Below are positions 12,401-24,090 of a stretch of 64,000 bases of DNA, piece after piece. Made by a program: the position numbers and the translations under genes. The notes beneath the pieces were generated by a model. That model was not told the DNA's origin. It was given only the letters and a program-made list of their open reading frames with translations, and made no database searches. The stretch comes from Thelephora terrestris (lineage: Eukaryota; Basidiomycota; Agaricomycetes; Thelephorales; Thelephoraceae). Numbering within the stretch: the first letter of the stretch is position 1; each line of letters begins with the position of its first letter. Location: positions 2,108,001-2,172,000 of the forward strand of contig WIUZ02000004.1 in assembly GCA_015956445.1 (NCBI GenBank), given 5' to 3'.

Positions 12401-13203
12401 CACCCACAACTTCTGCGTCTTCGAACCGCAAATCGACAGCTTCCGTGGTTTCCACCAGGACGAGAGTAGAGAGTGCACCATCGCCCTCCGCCACCGTCAA
12501 AGGAAAGGGAAAGGTCACACCGAAGACGTCCGCGGCGGATGTGGTGAGACCGGTGACCCCTCAGCGCAGAGCGTCTACGGACACAATCCGGCAGTCTGTG
12601 CATCCACCCGAAGATGTCGAAATGGGAGAATCGACGGCGACAGAACCAGTCGCGTCCGTTCATATCACCGAGCCCGAACCCGAGCCCGAACCTGAACGGC
12701 CCAGTACTCCTCTGCCGAGGGGGGCGACCCTCGACATCGGTATACCTTGTATCATCTCTTCGAAGAGGGCGAGGTTTAGAGCGTTCGCGAGGTATATCGG
12801 GGAGATTGAAGGCGAGAAGGGACCTTGGGTCGGAGTGGAAGTTCCGATAAACGATTCTTGGGCTGGTGGAGGAACGGACGACAGGCAGTGGCACGATGGA
12901 ACGTGGGGTGGGGTCAAATATTTTGAACTCGCAAACAACAATCAAGGCGCGGCGGGCGATTGGGACTACGGCGACGAACGATTGAGAAGGAGGAGAACGG
13001 ATATGTCGTCTTCTTGGACGAGTATGCACAGCGGAAAGGGCGTTAAACGAGAGGCGGACCACTACGGTTTCGACTCGAGAACGAAGAGAATGAGGAGCTC
13101 AAGTCCGGCTCCGTCGGATTCCTCAAACGCTGAAACTCGAGGGTTGTTTGTGCGGCCCCAGCAGGTGTTGTATGTCGTTGACGCCGTGGGGTCGGATTTA
13201 TAA
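9497..13203 (+). CDS. BTB/POZ plus CAP-Gly domain protein
   Basis: Large protein of about 1199 residues. A BTB/POZ domain sits near residues 190-310 (SRLYSDIRISLTG, IFSSHRFMLVSRSPYFLTS, LGYIYTGTL). An alpha-helical region follows, then a Ser/Thr/Pro-rich disordered stretch of about 450 residues. A CAP-Gly domain lies near residues 1040-1105 (ARYIGEIEGEKGPWVGVEV, HDGTWGGVKYFEL). The tail has a basic RTKRMRSSSPAP and an FVRPQQVLYV end. CAP-Gly domains bind microtubule ends or EEY/F tails; BTB domains dimerise or recruit Cul3. Exons 9497-9677, 9736-11108 and 11158-13203 sum to exactly 1200 codons, if the second intron uses a GC donor. The canonical GKNDG groove reads QWHDG, so ligand binding may be altered. 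No named orthologue is recognised. It lies head to head with a dynactin subunit. Confidence 0.87.
11109..11157 (+). other. Probable GC-AG intron
   Basis: The coding frame upstream ends in VYQ at 11108 and the downstream frame resumes at 11158 with TLVSSILLRPH. The 49 nt between begin GCAGGT and end TTATAG. Phase is 0 on both sides and the three-exon total is a whole number of codons. The GT donor at 11113 would need a later acceptor near 11198 and would lose part of the helix. Confidence 0.6.
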
Positions 13204-13728
13204 GGTATCTTTCATCTCTTTCTGTATCCCCGGACGCCGTAATGCGGTCCAAAGTTTCTCTCGTCGATGTCCTCTTCCACCCTGCACCTTTCTCTTTCAT
13301 TGCTCTCGTCTCCCGCTACGCGCCTCACTCATATGTTTTCACACTTATAATACAAATACCGTGCATAGGCCGTGGTCACGTTTGTTTCTCGCCTTTACCA
13401 CCCCATTCTCTTTACCTTGTACTTTTTTTTTTTGGATGAATGTTCACCGTGTCGAGTTTTACAGGCATATGATCTCTTTAGATTTTTTTTTGCAGACCCA
13501 CACGCTCGTTTTTGGGACATACCACCGGTTTTATCTCTTCGCTTTTGCTGTCGCCCTATGCGTTTGATAATGAAAGTGCAGACACTCGACAACGCGAGAT
13601 CGTGGACGTGCGGGGACCGTGGGAAACAGAGTCCCGGCTCTTCTCTTAGGCGAGATAAAAAAGTGATCGTCGGCCACTTTAGTGTTCCACCTAGCTCTTC
13701 CGCATTTCCAGTGTGGCTGGGACCCGGG

Positions 13729-15405
13729 ATGGACAACACGGGACTTCCACCTGAGCTCTGGTTGCACATCTTCGAGGACAATACGGACCTCCTCGATAGC
13801 CACGATCTCGGCGCAATCGTCCAAACTTGCAGAACCTTCCGCGACCTGGCGATCAAGAGCCTCTACCGGCACGTCGTATGGAAGAACCCGATATCACTCG
13901 CTCACTCCCTTGGTTTCTTCCAGAGAGTTCGAGGGTCAGCCGAGGAGAGTTTTGTTTTCCCTGTCTCCCTCACAATTGGGGTGTCTCGGATGTCCATGAA
14001 CGGAAGAAGCGCGATCGTGGTGGAAGACGCGAGGATCATACCCGCTCAAGGGAGGCAGTTTCCGGCTACGACCCCAGCGGAACGTAGGGATGCCACTGCC
14101 CTCGCGGCCCTCGAGAGTGGGAACACCGCCTACGGCTTCACCATTCCGCTGTTCGCCAGCGCCCCGTTATACAAATCCATGTTGGATTTCACCCAGTTTT
14201 TTGTCAGCTTACGCGAGTTGACGTTCACCAACGCCATCCTCCCAGACACCATCCACTCCTTCCTCCATAGCTTTCCCAACCTGCGACAACTCCACCTGGA
14301 GACGTGCGTGATACCCCCGACCGTCCCCGACGAGGTCGTGGATCACACCGTTCTGCCGATCACAGAACTCACGTTGAGGGGTTTATATCATCTTGCAGAC
14401 ATGACGAATCAGCAGCTGCCGATTCCGCACCCGCACGAGGTGTATCGTCTAGCCACAGCTCAGTCGCTCGAAACGCTCCACATCGATACTACCGCACGTA
14501 TCTTCGCGTTGTTCAATCGCCCAAAGTCACCACCAGTCCCACCCAACCTGAAGCGACTCTTTCTCCACCGTCCCAAATTGACCAAGCACGATTGGAGGCT
14601 CCCCAATACGGGACCGGTCCAACGGAGGGCTCAGGAAACGGCGTCTGTGATGCTCAGCATGTCTATGTTCCTTGCTGGAGCTCCGAAGATCGAGAGCATT
14701 TCGACGTGCTTCGCGTTTTCTGACCCTGTGAATTTCCAGGTGCACGTCATTCCGGCAAATCACTTCGATACCGAGCACCTCAGGGAGTTCAGTGGACCGA
14801 TAGCCTCGTTCAGTTTTCCGCCATTAACGTTCGCACGGAACCTAAGAGCCGTCCACTTTGTTGACGAAAAGTCGACGTTCTTACTGAACGCTCACAAATT
14901 TGCGGCCGATTTCGGGCAGCTGGAGACATTGTCGCTTCACACCACGGCGCCTTGGGATGATGAGATCGTGCTTGCCGCGTGCTCGGAATTCTCGAATCTC
15001 TCGAGAATCCGGATCGAATACCTATTATACATGGGTCGAGGTCCCACTGATGTGAGTTCGAGGTAGTTTGAGCAGTGAACTCTTACTTACGGGCTGCCTC
15101 AGAACTTCATTGTGGGCCTGGGTCCCCAGGTTTTGGCAAGAATGGAGCGGCTACACACGTTCCAACTATTCGAGACAACCGGGAGGCTCCCTGTAATCAC
15201 GGACGATCGGCCGGGAGACGATTGGACGACGGAAGCGATGCTGAAGACGTTGATTTTGCCCTGGAACAAGTACTGTCCGCAGTTGAGGGAGGTGCAGCTT
15301 ATGGACGGGTACTTGTGGAGGAGGGCGCACGGGAATGATTCATGGGCGCAGAGATACTTCCCACCAGAGGCGGACGAGAATATTTGGAAGACGTCTGTCT
15401 TCTGA
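13729..15405 (+). CDS. F-box protein
   Basis: F-box protein of about 541 residues. The F-box is at the N-terminus: LPPELWLHIFEDN, then LGAIVQTCRTFRDLAIKSLYRHV. The rest shows LRR-like leucine spacing (LRQLHLETC, ITELTLRGLYHL, LETLHIDTTA, LKRLFLHRPKL, LETLSLHTTAP). Such proteins are substrate receptors of SCF ubiquitin ligases. Two exons are inferred, 13729-15051 and 15103-15405, joined in phase 0 at GRGPTD/NFIVGLG. The start is the ATG directly before the F-box (MDNTGLPPELW). The frame stays open further upstream but runs through pyrimidine- and T-rich sequence that looks like 5' UTR. Agaricomycetes carry many such paralogues, so the substrate cannot be guessed. Confidence 0.85.
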
Positions 15406-17823
15406 CGATGGTAGAGAAACGCCGGATCTTGTTTGTAACATTATTGCTGTAGCGACCTCGATTGTAAAGCCCTACCTGTACCTGACTATATCCACCCTTT
15501 TTCGACGAGGACTGGAGGATCAGAAACAGACTTTCACGTGTTCTCTAGGCGTAAATCGGCGGGGTTGCGGACGCTCTCACGATGGAAGGCCCCATTCTGG
15601 ATTGATTCACGCGAGGTGGGAGGGGGGAGTTCCGGTGCTTCCGTTCGCTCCGTTGACGCCAGTTCAAATAGGAAGTCGGGAGATCGACGAAGAAATTCTT
15701 TCGGTTGTTTTTGCAGGAGGTTGGATGATGGTCGCACGACATGGATGCCGATGGATCCTCGACGGAAGAGGACATTTACAAAAACATACCGGGGTTCGCA
15801 CGCTGTAGAGGTATAGAAGAGAAGGAGACACGGAGTCTATGGGGATGTAACAGGGATGTCAGCTGCTTTTGGACTCGGAGAGGAGGGGAAGTGTCGGGCG
15901 GAACGATCGAGTCCAGTGGGGTCGCCAGACATGACACCTAATGCAAATGGGCTAGCACTGTACCTTCCGTTCTCCAACTCCGGCCGCGCGTCACGCAGGC
16001 CCAGCCTGTAGGTCGGGGATCGACGGTTTCGGGTTGACAGTTTTACCCCCTCCCCCACTCTCCTCAGCTGTAGATCGCGGGCATGACAACCTTGACGTCT
16101 GGGCTACTGATCCACACACATCGCGCGTGCCTTGAGAATGGTCACAACTTGGATGGTGACACCGCCCGTGACTAGTTCGACTGCTAGATGTGTGTGGGTT
16201 TGGCCCTCTTCGCCAGTTCCGTGTGTCAGTCGTCGAGTGACATCCAGGCACGCGCCTTGGGGTTATTGGAATAGACGAGTAGGGTCAGCATCCTTGGGGA
16301 AAAAACTGCGCGCTTGAGCTCATGGAAGCCAGAATCGAGCCTCCAAGCTAAGCCACAGAAGATCCCATCAGAATCCTTCGAGCTTAGGGACAGACTAAGG
16401 CGACCACCTGACCCCTTGGTCCACTCGATTGGAGAACGACCGCACGGGACACACAGGGATGTTGTGGATCGACGTCGCTGAGCGTCCAGGCGACACCCCT
16501 GAGAAGCCAGGAGATGTCTCCATCGATTCTAGGCGTCACGGTTGTCATCAAAGTCTCTAGAAACGTTGGTGGCTTTTAGTAAGACGGCACTGTTACTTGT
16601 CCGAGGCCAACTAGCACACGCATCAACATCTGTTTTGCCACACTCCCGATGATTTACGGAATTGTATGTTCGGCCTGCGAGCGTTCGTTGATATAGTTTG
16701 GGATGGTGAACACATGTTTCCGCCCCGGCAATAGCCGTTTGAATTCTAAGATCTCAGCCCCACTGCCCCTTAGCTTCTCGAGCGTGTGCGAACGGTGTAT
16801 AAGACGCCAGAGTGCTGAACGTGGATTCAAGTTCAGCGCACGTCACTTTCGCACTAGTATCTCCGCCGCGCTTGCTTCCGTCCGGTATCTCGATCTCAGG
16901 GTCTGTGACGGCAGTTCCCGTTCGCTCAGGGCCCCCGTCGCAACTTGGCTTGTCGTCATCAACACCAGATCCATAATTTGATCTCCCTTTTTTTTTCTTT
17001 TTACGGTCAGCCAGACAGGCGTCTGCAGTTTACAACACCCGTAGAGATGTCGACGAAGTTGACATCAGCCTCGTGTCTCGGCTCTAAATGCCACGAGGAC
17101 GATCGGTTGACAAAACCGTCCGAGAAAAACCTTTCGACAGCGCTAAGAACGCCCACCGGGTTTTGCATGGTCTGTCGTGAGGGTTGCTCGGGTTTGCTGT
17201 TGTGTGACGGAGAGGAGTCTGCGGTATTATTATTATTATTTTTCATTATCCCCTTCCGTCACGCGTCATACCACCCCGGCCGGAGACGTGTGTAAGTACG
17301 TCGTTCAGGGTTTCAATCGGATTTTTTTCTTCCGAAAGGGGTTTGGGGGTAGAGGGGAGGGGGGGAGGGCTCGTTTCAGGCTATTGTCACGGGCGCCTCC
17401 ACCCGGGCGGAGCGTTTACATATTTGGTATGTCCAAGGGCTGTGTGCCCAATCCCTCGCTTTCAGGAGACAAATCTTCCGCTGAAGGGGGTCATCTGTGA
17501 CTCTTACAAGCCCTCGAATTTCTGCCAAGCTTCTGTTGGCTGTAAACACCCGTATCATGTGCTGAATCTGTAATCTCCTTTATGAAGCTGAAGGAACAAA
17601 GGCGTTTAGCAGCCGAACGACAAGAGGCGCTCCTCAGTCGATCTTGCTCGGGACCCTCTAATGGCTTCTCTAATGGCCCTTCCAATTCAATTCAACGATA
17701 TGAAACGAACAGGCTTGTAAATAACGAGAGAAAGAAAGAAAAAAATGTCACCACACGCCAAGTGAAGAAGGAATCTGAGAGGGAGCTAACAAATCGTGGC
17801 GAAAATCCAAAAGGACGTGTATC
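15406..17823. other. Gene-poor stretch between converging genes
   Basis: These 2.4 kb separate the 3' ends of the F-box gene and VPS74. Short open frames exist on both strands, but none shows a family motif or a convincing spliced structure. A small trinucleotide repeat lies at 17224-17243. I support no gene here. Confidence 0.45.
17224..17243. repeat. (TAT)n microsatellite
   Basis: About six copies of a TAT/ATT unit followed by a T-run, in non-coding sequence downstream of VPS74. Confidence 0.8.
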
Positions 17824-19214
17824 TCACAGCAAAGAATCCAACTTGCTCAAGACCTCCAACACCCCGGCGATGAGCTCAAACCCAAGATCTTCTTCCGAAT
17901 CCGAACTGGATTCCTTCTTCACCTCCTGCACCAGTCCGATCACGATCTCCCGTCCAGTGACCCCGCTACTTCCCCCGCCAACCGCGATCCTGTTCGCCCG
18001 CCGGAGATTCGTCGACCCAGATCCACTGCCCAACGGCCACGACGAGAACTCGGTCATGATCTCGTCGCATCTCGAGAACGCGGCCTCCCTGTCTTCGTAC
18101 GTCAGCCTGCCGAACGCATTGTCCAGCACGCTGGCCGCATATGCCGAGCAGACGAGACAGACCGCCCTCATCACCCTACATTGAGTCCCCTCCTTGTCAA
18201 GCGCTCGTTCCGGGATTGTGGTCGTGGTCGCTGTTAGCATGTTGACCACTCTATCCACAATTCCGTCTTTAGTCCGCACGTCAGCCACCGGGTGTGTGGC
18301 CATGTCGAAAAGCAGGAAGTTTCGTTTTTCCGTTCGCAGCACTCCTTTGTCCACCAACCCTTTGAGCAAACGCTCCCGTACCTGTTTCAGCTGGAATGAT
18401 ATCTTCATAAGATTCCACGTTTCCCCTGACAGAACGTAAGGGGGTAACGAGGCACGCCCACGAACACAGATTAGGAAAGTCTATGAATTGACCCTGCGAG
18501 TGACTTGAAATCGACTTACCGCTCATGAGATCTATCCAACTCCCAACAGACATCCTCTCACAATCAGGACCCTCCTGAGCTTTCATCATCTTGAGTGCCT
18601 CGTCGAGAATCGTTTCGCCTGTGATTTTGTCACTCAAGACCTCAACCAAGCGTTCGGATATCGCTAGGCGCCGTCGATTGGGGTCCTTGACGAGTGCGAT
18701 GCGGCGACGTAGCGCCAGTTCTATGAGAATGCACCCTCGGAGAGCATATGATATGTTGTCGTTCCAAAACGAAAGGTATCCCTAACAAGCACAGGTCACG
18801 GGTCAGAATGGCGGTGGAATGGTGAACATGGAAGCTGCTGCGATTTCGGACTGCTGTCACTCCGAATCGAAACTCGGTTCCGTAGAAGAAGAAAATAGGG
18901 GGGTATAGGGTCGGACGTACTTGCTTATCCTTCAGACCTAGCAACAAGACCTCCTCCATGATAGTTAGCCTTGGCAGTTTGCCGCCCTTGCTGTCCTCCT
19001 CGTCTGTATCCAGATCTCTGGGATCATACGCAATTCCCCCTCCTCCCCGAAAAGCGGAGCCGGCGTGAGAGTGAGATTGGGAATTAGTGTGGTTGGGCGT
19101 GGTGGGTGTGGTGCCGTTTCGTGAGTCGTGGCTCGGATTCGAATCGTCGAGGGTTGTAGACGAAGTCGACTGGTTGGGTACCCTCCGACGCGACAGTCCT
19201 GCTTGAGAACTCAT
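17824..19214 (-). CDS. VPS74: Golgi PI4P-binding protein VPS74 (GOLPH3 family)
   Basis: Peripheral Golgi protein that binds PI4P and the COPI coat to retain glycosyltransferases. The GPP34 domain follows a low-complexity N-terminus. Signatures are LTIMEEVLLLGLKDKQGYLS, FWNDNISYALRGCILIELAL, RRLAISERLVEVLSDKITGE, SVGSWIDLMSGETWN, RERLLKGLVDKGVLRTEKRN and FLLFDMATHPV. Three exons are inferred; introns fall after KDKQ (about 18785-18920) and within SG/ETWN (about 18410-18520). The start is the ATG at 19212-19214 (MSSQAGLSRRRV); the Arg cluster there matches the COPI-binding arginines of the family. The tail before the final LDSLL carries an acidic, Ser-rich insert of about 25 residues (ESSSDSEEDLG), which I do not know from other members. 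Confidence 0.94.
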
Positions 19215-21071
19215 GGTATCCAATACGGTGCGTCAACGTTCGACCGTTTTTTCTCTCTCGTCTCTCGATTATGTGGGTTTGGGGAGCCGGACTTGGCCCT
19301 GTGAAAGTTTGCGGCCGTGGCTGCGATGCGCTCAGCCAGGGTGATTTCGAATGGAGCGGGCGATGATGCAGTGATCGGCATTGAGCGAGCCCTCCACAGC
19401 CTGAACCCGCGTCGACCTCTCCCTGGGCCATGAGGCGCTGAGCTGCTGCTGCTACGAACCCTCAAACTTGGCGAGACGACCCCTCGAAGGTGTCAACTTC
19501 TAAGGGGGGCTCCTTCAGCTACGGACTATAGTTCAGGGTCCGTTAGGACCCTTCGGGGGTCCTCCAAGTCGATTTGTTGGATTGGATAACTCCATATGGT
19601 CTCGCTTCACCCTCAAACACCCCATCGTTTTTTTTATTTTTGCAACCAGGGCAAGTTTATTTTCTGCCCCGTCCCCGTGGGCAAACACGAATCTCATGTC
19701 ATTTCGCTGAGATGGTTCACTAACTCCCCGGTTCCTGAGATTAACCAAGCTCGTTTTACCGCTGATCAACAGTACGAGGGGGGCGGCCACAATCACAAGA
19801 GATTAACGATGATTGGGGGGGAGGGTGCGTTGACCCGGTTTACATAAAGGTCCGCGCCTCGTGATGCACCACGAGTTCGAGCCCACCAAACGGTTCGCTG
19901 TCGCAGACCACGAACAGGCGGTTTGGCGGGGACGAAAAATTGCGGTTGCGCGACGTGGATCAACCGCATGCTTTTCGGTATGTTTTGCTCTGTCGAAGGG
20001 GCCTATTGATTTGCTCCTTGGATACACAGTTTCTGCCGTTGAATGGTCAATCTTGGGGGGGTGCGTGCGGTGCGGTGCGTATTATCGATAGGCGAGGACC
20101 TCCCTATTCGAAAAAACGAACGATTGCAGAGCATCTGCGCATCAGCCGCTGATTGGTGTTCAAAAGGAAATCGAAAATTGTCATAGCACGATGTTATTTA
20201 CCGGGGATTCTACATGGATTTTACCACGGTGAGTATTGAGAACCCTCACCTATAGATCGTCATACAGTCAATCTATTGTTAGCGGGCCCGCGCATCCGAA
20301 GTTTAATACTCGACTTCGACTTGGGATTCAGAAGTGCTCAACGGGCTTCGTGTTCCTATCTCGGGGTGGGGTATGAATGGCCTTCAGGAACTCGTATCTC
20401 ACGCAAGTTTTTGACGGCGAGGGTTCATCAAGGCCCGATACCATCTTTATCTCCTTGAAGGTGTTTTCACCAGTCTCGGCCCCCATCATCAAGTGTAACG
20501 GCGAGGGTGACAGGGTGTAATCAGCAGAGGGCCAAATATCAAGCCGTGCACGGATTCTTCCGTAGGCGCCGCGATGCATGATAATCGCCTCAGGGAATAG
20601 ATGGTCTGTTGTCAAGGGGGAACATGTGGGCAATTGTTATGTGCACACTTCGCAACAAGGTTAAAGCTTGGTGTGGAGTGATGGGGACGTGTTACGAGAC
20701 ATCTTTGGCCGGGGCTTTAGGTACCAGAACGTTTCCCTTGAGTTCTAGGTATTTTCCGCAAGTTACGTCCGTTCAGTTAGGTAAAGCAGGGCGCGACTAG
20801 GCTTAGTGCAAGAAAGCACCGGCCGGAGTTCGCGTCTGCAGTTGTCTCGCTCTCAATCTCACCCGATTGACGTGTCGAAATACCGAGGCCGGGGGGGTTT
20901 TTCATAGAATTCATTCTCAGTGAACCGTGGGATTACATAACCCATCTCTGATTCCGACCGCTCCCTGAATGGTCAGTTACTCGCTTTGCGAAACCAGTGG
21001 GCCGTGGGATGCGTTGCGGTGCTTGTCGCTGACCGAGACATCGGCAACAGGCTACGACCTCTACATCATTT
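19215..21071. other. Intergenic stretch between divergent genes
   Basis: This 1.86 kb holds the 5' regions of VPS74 and of the dynein light chain, which point away from each other. Short open frames on both strands have no recognisable motif. No RNA gene or repeat is evident. Confidence 0.45.
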
Positions 21072-21559
21072 ATGTCCGTTCCAACGGGGGTGTCAAACGC
21101 CAGCACAACTACGCCACCGGAGATTGAACAGACGCTAGCGATGCTGAGCGGGCACCGGTCGGTCCTCGGATACATGGTGCTATCGCGCGGAGGGACGGTC
21201 AGCATAATCAAGCATTCTGGGGTCGTGTTCGAAGGGGAACAGGGCAGGAAGTATGCAGGGTTGATCGAGAGGATAGTCGAGAGCGTTCAGACGGGTCTGG
21301 AAGAGATCAGCGGGGAGCAGAACGAAGGGGTGAGTCTCGCCCTCTGCATTCAGGGAGAACCAAGAGTCCTGACTTCTCTCTCTCTCTTGGTCTAGGATGA
21401 GATACGATTTCTGAGGATCAGGACCAAGAGACACGAGCTCATGATCTCTCCTGGTACGCGGTCATCTTGCTCTCTCGTGGATTGGCTGACCCAAGCCTAC
21501 GTCTCGTGTGCACAGCGGAAAGATACCTATTGGCGGTCCTTCACGATCCATCCTCCTAG
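21072..21559 (+). CDS. DYNLRB: Dynein light chain roadblock/LC7
   Basis: Light chain of cytoplasmic dynein that binds the intermediate chain. The protein is 119 residues, slightly longer than the animal form (96) because of an N-terminal extension. Roadblock features are IEQTLAMLSGHRSVLGYMVL, GGTVSIIKHSG, YAGLIERIVESVQTGL, DEIRFLRIRTKRHELMISP and ERYLLAVLHDPSS. Exons are 21072-21329, 21396-21453 and 21516-21559, which sum to 120 codons. The animal motif LTFLRIRSKKNEIMVAP aligns directly with EIRFLRIRTKRHELMISP. A dynactin subunit and a CAP-Gly protein lie about 8-12 kb away. Confidence 0.93.
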
Positions 21560-21868
21560 GCACCGAACGGATTTTCATGGGAAAAAAAATAAAATAAAAA
21601 AATGAAAATCAGAATAGAAATTCTTCCCAGAAAGAGGGCGTGACGCAGGTGACGTGTGACCATGAAATACATGGACCTTCTTTTTTTTCTCGATCAACAG
21701 CACGGATTTGAAAACTCTAAGTTGTCGATGACAGGGCGATTCTCATTCGACGGGACGAGGCGGATGCGCCTTCCCAAATCGATTCACTTGAAACGTTTTA
21801 CGCTCGAGATCTCGTGTCACCTAACCGACTAACTCCCTCTTCCAGATTTGCGAGCCAATCTCCCTCGA

Positions 21869-21948
21869 TCATCAATCCTCCATATATTAGCACCCTCCTC
21901 CAACTCTACCCCATACCCTTCCGCCCTCGCTTCCCTCTCTCAAAACAA
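21869..21948 (+). promoter_or_regulatory. Pyrimidine-rich leader of the Zn2Cys6 gene
   Basis: The 80 bp before the start codon are strongly C/T-rich on the coding strand, with CATATATTAG at about 21887 and CAAAACAAATG at the start. CT tracts upstream of the start are common in highly expressed fungal genes. Confidence 0.4.
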
Positions 21949-23279
21949 ATGTCCCTCCCTATCTCGCTTTCCCCTCTCCCCCTCAAGGTCGAGGACTATT
22001 GTACAGAGTTCACCTCTGACCTCGCCCTCCTTCCTCTCGATCTTACCCCAGCCCTCGACCAGGTCACAGAGCACGACCGCCCTCGTCGTCCCTCCGTCTC
22101 ATCCGTTGGCACCATCCCGTCTCCCGTCAGCCCAACCTTCCCTCAATCCTCCCAGGACGATTCGGATGACTGCTGGAATTTGATCCCATACAACGTGCCC
22201 TGGGGTAACAATTATCACAACTACGAATACGGTACCCTTCCCGGTCCCGAAGGTGCATGCATCTTCTTGCGATCTCCCACCCCCGTCAAAAATCAGCGCA
22301 CCTCTCAAGCGTGCAAAAAGTGTCGTGAACGCAAGGCTAAGGTTCGTCGCGCTTTTACACTGGGAAATATCTCATTCTGACATTGCCATCTCACATTTAG
22401 TGCAGTGGCACCCGACCGTCCTGTGAACGCTGTCACGCTCGGGGACACACATGCGTATACGTTGATGATCCCAAACGCGTCAGACATTCTACCTCGAGCA
22501 CCAGTCTCCGTCACCGTTCCCAACGTTCCCAATCCCGCCCAGCTCCCAGACGCACTTCGTCCCACTCTACCATGACAGAATCCGTTTCGGACGTCCTTTG
22601 TCCCTCGCCACGCTCGCCCGTCATGAGCGGCTTTCAATTGGAGCCGGATTCCGAACCAGAGTTCTCCTCAGCTCTTGAGTTGCATCACGAGAGCCCCTAC
22701 GATGGCGAATTTTCTTCGGTTATTCAGCTCCCCGAGACACCATACGGACTTCCCATTCAGTCAGCGTCTCTTGACTCGTCAGGCAACCCCCCACCCGGCT
22801 CTGTTCACTCTCCGCAGCCTATGCGCTACCCACAGCTTGGATCTCTTCTGTCAATCTCCATTCCAGGGACTGACGAGATTCCTGCCCTCGAATCCACCTC
22901 CTCGTCCCCAGCTTCGACTTCGTCCCAGTCCACGCCTCTGTTAGACTATCAACCGGGGATGTTCGACCAGAGTTTTGTCGGAGGTGAATTTGGGTACGAC
23001 CGGTAAGCCTCTCCCTTTGTCGTCAGGGCGTTTCTCGGCTGTCCCTGACCATCGCGGCCCTTTAGATCCGCTAACTACCAAGGATATTGTGCCCCTCGTT
23101 CGGTTCAATATCCCCAGTTTGATCAAAATTCTATGGTGCAAATGGGTTGCTCCTACGAAAACTCACACCTGGTATACGCGATTGGGGGCAACGAAGAACA
23201 ATTCCTTGCAACGACGGAAGGGCTCTCACATCCGTACAACGAAGACCTCTTGGTCCGGCCCCAATTTATTCCTTATTGA
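21949..23279 (+). CDS. Zn2Cys6 zinc-cluster protein
   Basis: Putative transcription factor of 402 residues. One Zn2Cys6 binuclear cluster is formed across the first splice: ACKKCRERKAK/CSGTRPSCERCHARGHTC, with all six cysteines at family spacing. It sits at about residues 120-150, not at the extreme N-terminus. A basic RHRSQRSQSRPAPRR patch follows. The rest is Ser/Pro-rich, with an acidic stretch and aromatic residues at the C-terminus (YDRSANYQGYCAPRS, PYNEDLLVRPQF). Exons are 21949-22341, 22401-23002 and 23066-23279, summing to 403 codons. I see no fungal-specific transcription factor (MHR) domain. The target genes cannot be predicted. Confidence 0.85.
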
Positions 23280-24090
23280 AAAAGAATAATTCTCCGCTCC
23301 CTCCCACTCTCTTTCCCATACGTTACATACTCCCTTGGGTTTTTTTGATTTCGTGCCCAGGGATATTCATTTACGTCTGCCCCATTCAAGTGTTTTGCAT
23401 CCTCCCCATTTCCAACCACAACACAATCAGTCGTCTGTTTTCCTGATTTACGGGACACTCGTCATTCTGTATTCCTACCCTCCTCTCTGTGCTTTCATAC
23501 CCGTTGTGACACGAGTCCCGAAATTTCTGTATTAGTGCTGTCGTTTTTAACTTAGGTACGGTAAGGTAATTCTGGTTTCTGTCATATCAGAATAAAAAGC
23601 GCTGTCATCCCAGCTACACTCTATGCGCAAAAGCGAACGCTGTGTCCGGCACAAGGCGAGTAGAGCAGGTCGGCCGGTGGTGTTGATGAAGGGACGTCAA
23701 TCAGATTTGGAAGATGCATGTTCACCAGATCAGGCTGCGGCGGGTGTAGCAACCGTTGGGCTCAAACTTCGCTGTTTTTAGAGAGCTTCGCACTCTATTG
23801 TAGGTGTCGCAAGGGCGCGTTGAACTCAAATGTGATGGCGGGCATTCGAAGGACTGAGCAATGGATGTCATTATGCACAATTGCACCGTACCGTAGCCGC
23901 GCCCCAGAGTGGCGACAATTGATAATCAATTGGTTACAACGGAGCGTTGGTCTGAACTGGGCACCCGTCAGTGATTGTAAATTTGAAGTTACGAGGGGGC
24001 CGTGTCGATTACACGGCCCACGGCTCTTACCGTTCTCCGGGGGGATAGCGATCGTGGACCTCCACTTTGTAGCCGAGAATTCGGAGACGG
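23280..24090. other. Spacer between converging genes
   Basis: This 811 bp holds the 3' ends of the Zn2Cys6 gene and MDM35. It begins with T/C-rich sequence and contains AATAAAAAG at about 23590, a possible polyadenylation signal. No gene is supported. Confidence 0.45.

Noticed and set aside
12072-13062. Long antisense open frames inside the BTB/CAP-Gly gene
   Set aside because: They mirror the low-complexity Ser/Thr/Pro coding sequence and show no domain of their own.
13372-13728. N-terminal extension of the F-box protein
   Set aside because: The region is T- and pyrimidine-rich, like 5' UTR or promoter, and the F-box starts right after the later ATG.
17582-18184. Plus-strand open frame of 200 codons
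   Set aside because: Its 3' half lies opposite the conserved VPS74 coding exon; the rest is low-complexity with no motif.
19211-19465. Possible upstream exon of VPS74
   Set aside because: It is in another frame from the conserved start, is Ser/Arg low-complexity, and no splice join restores VPS74.
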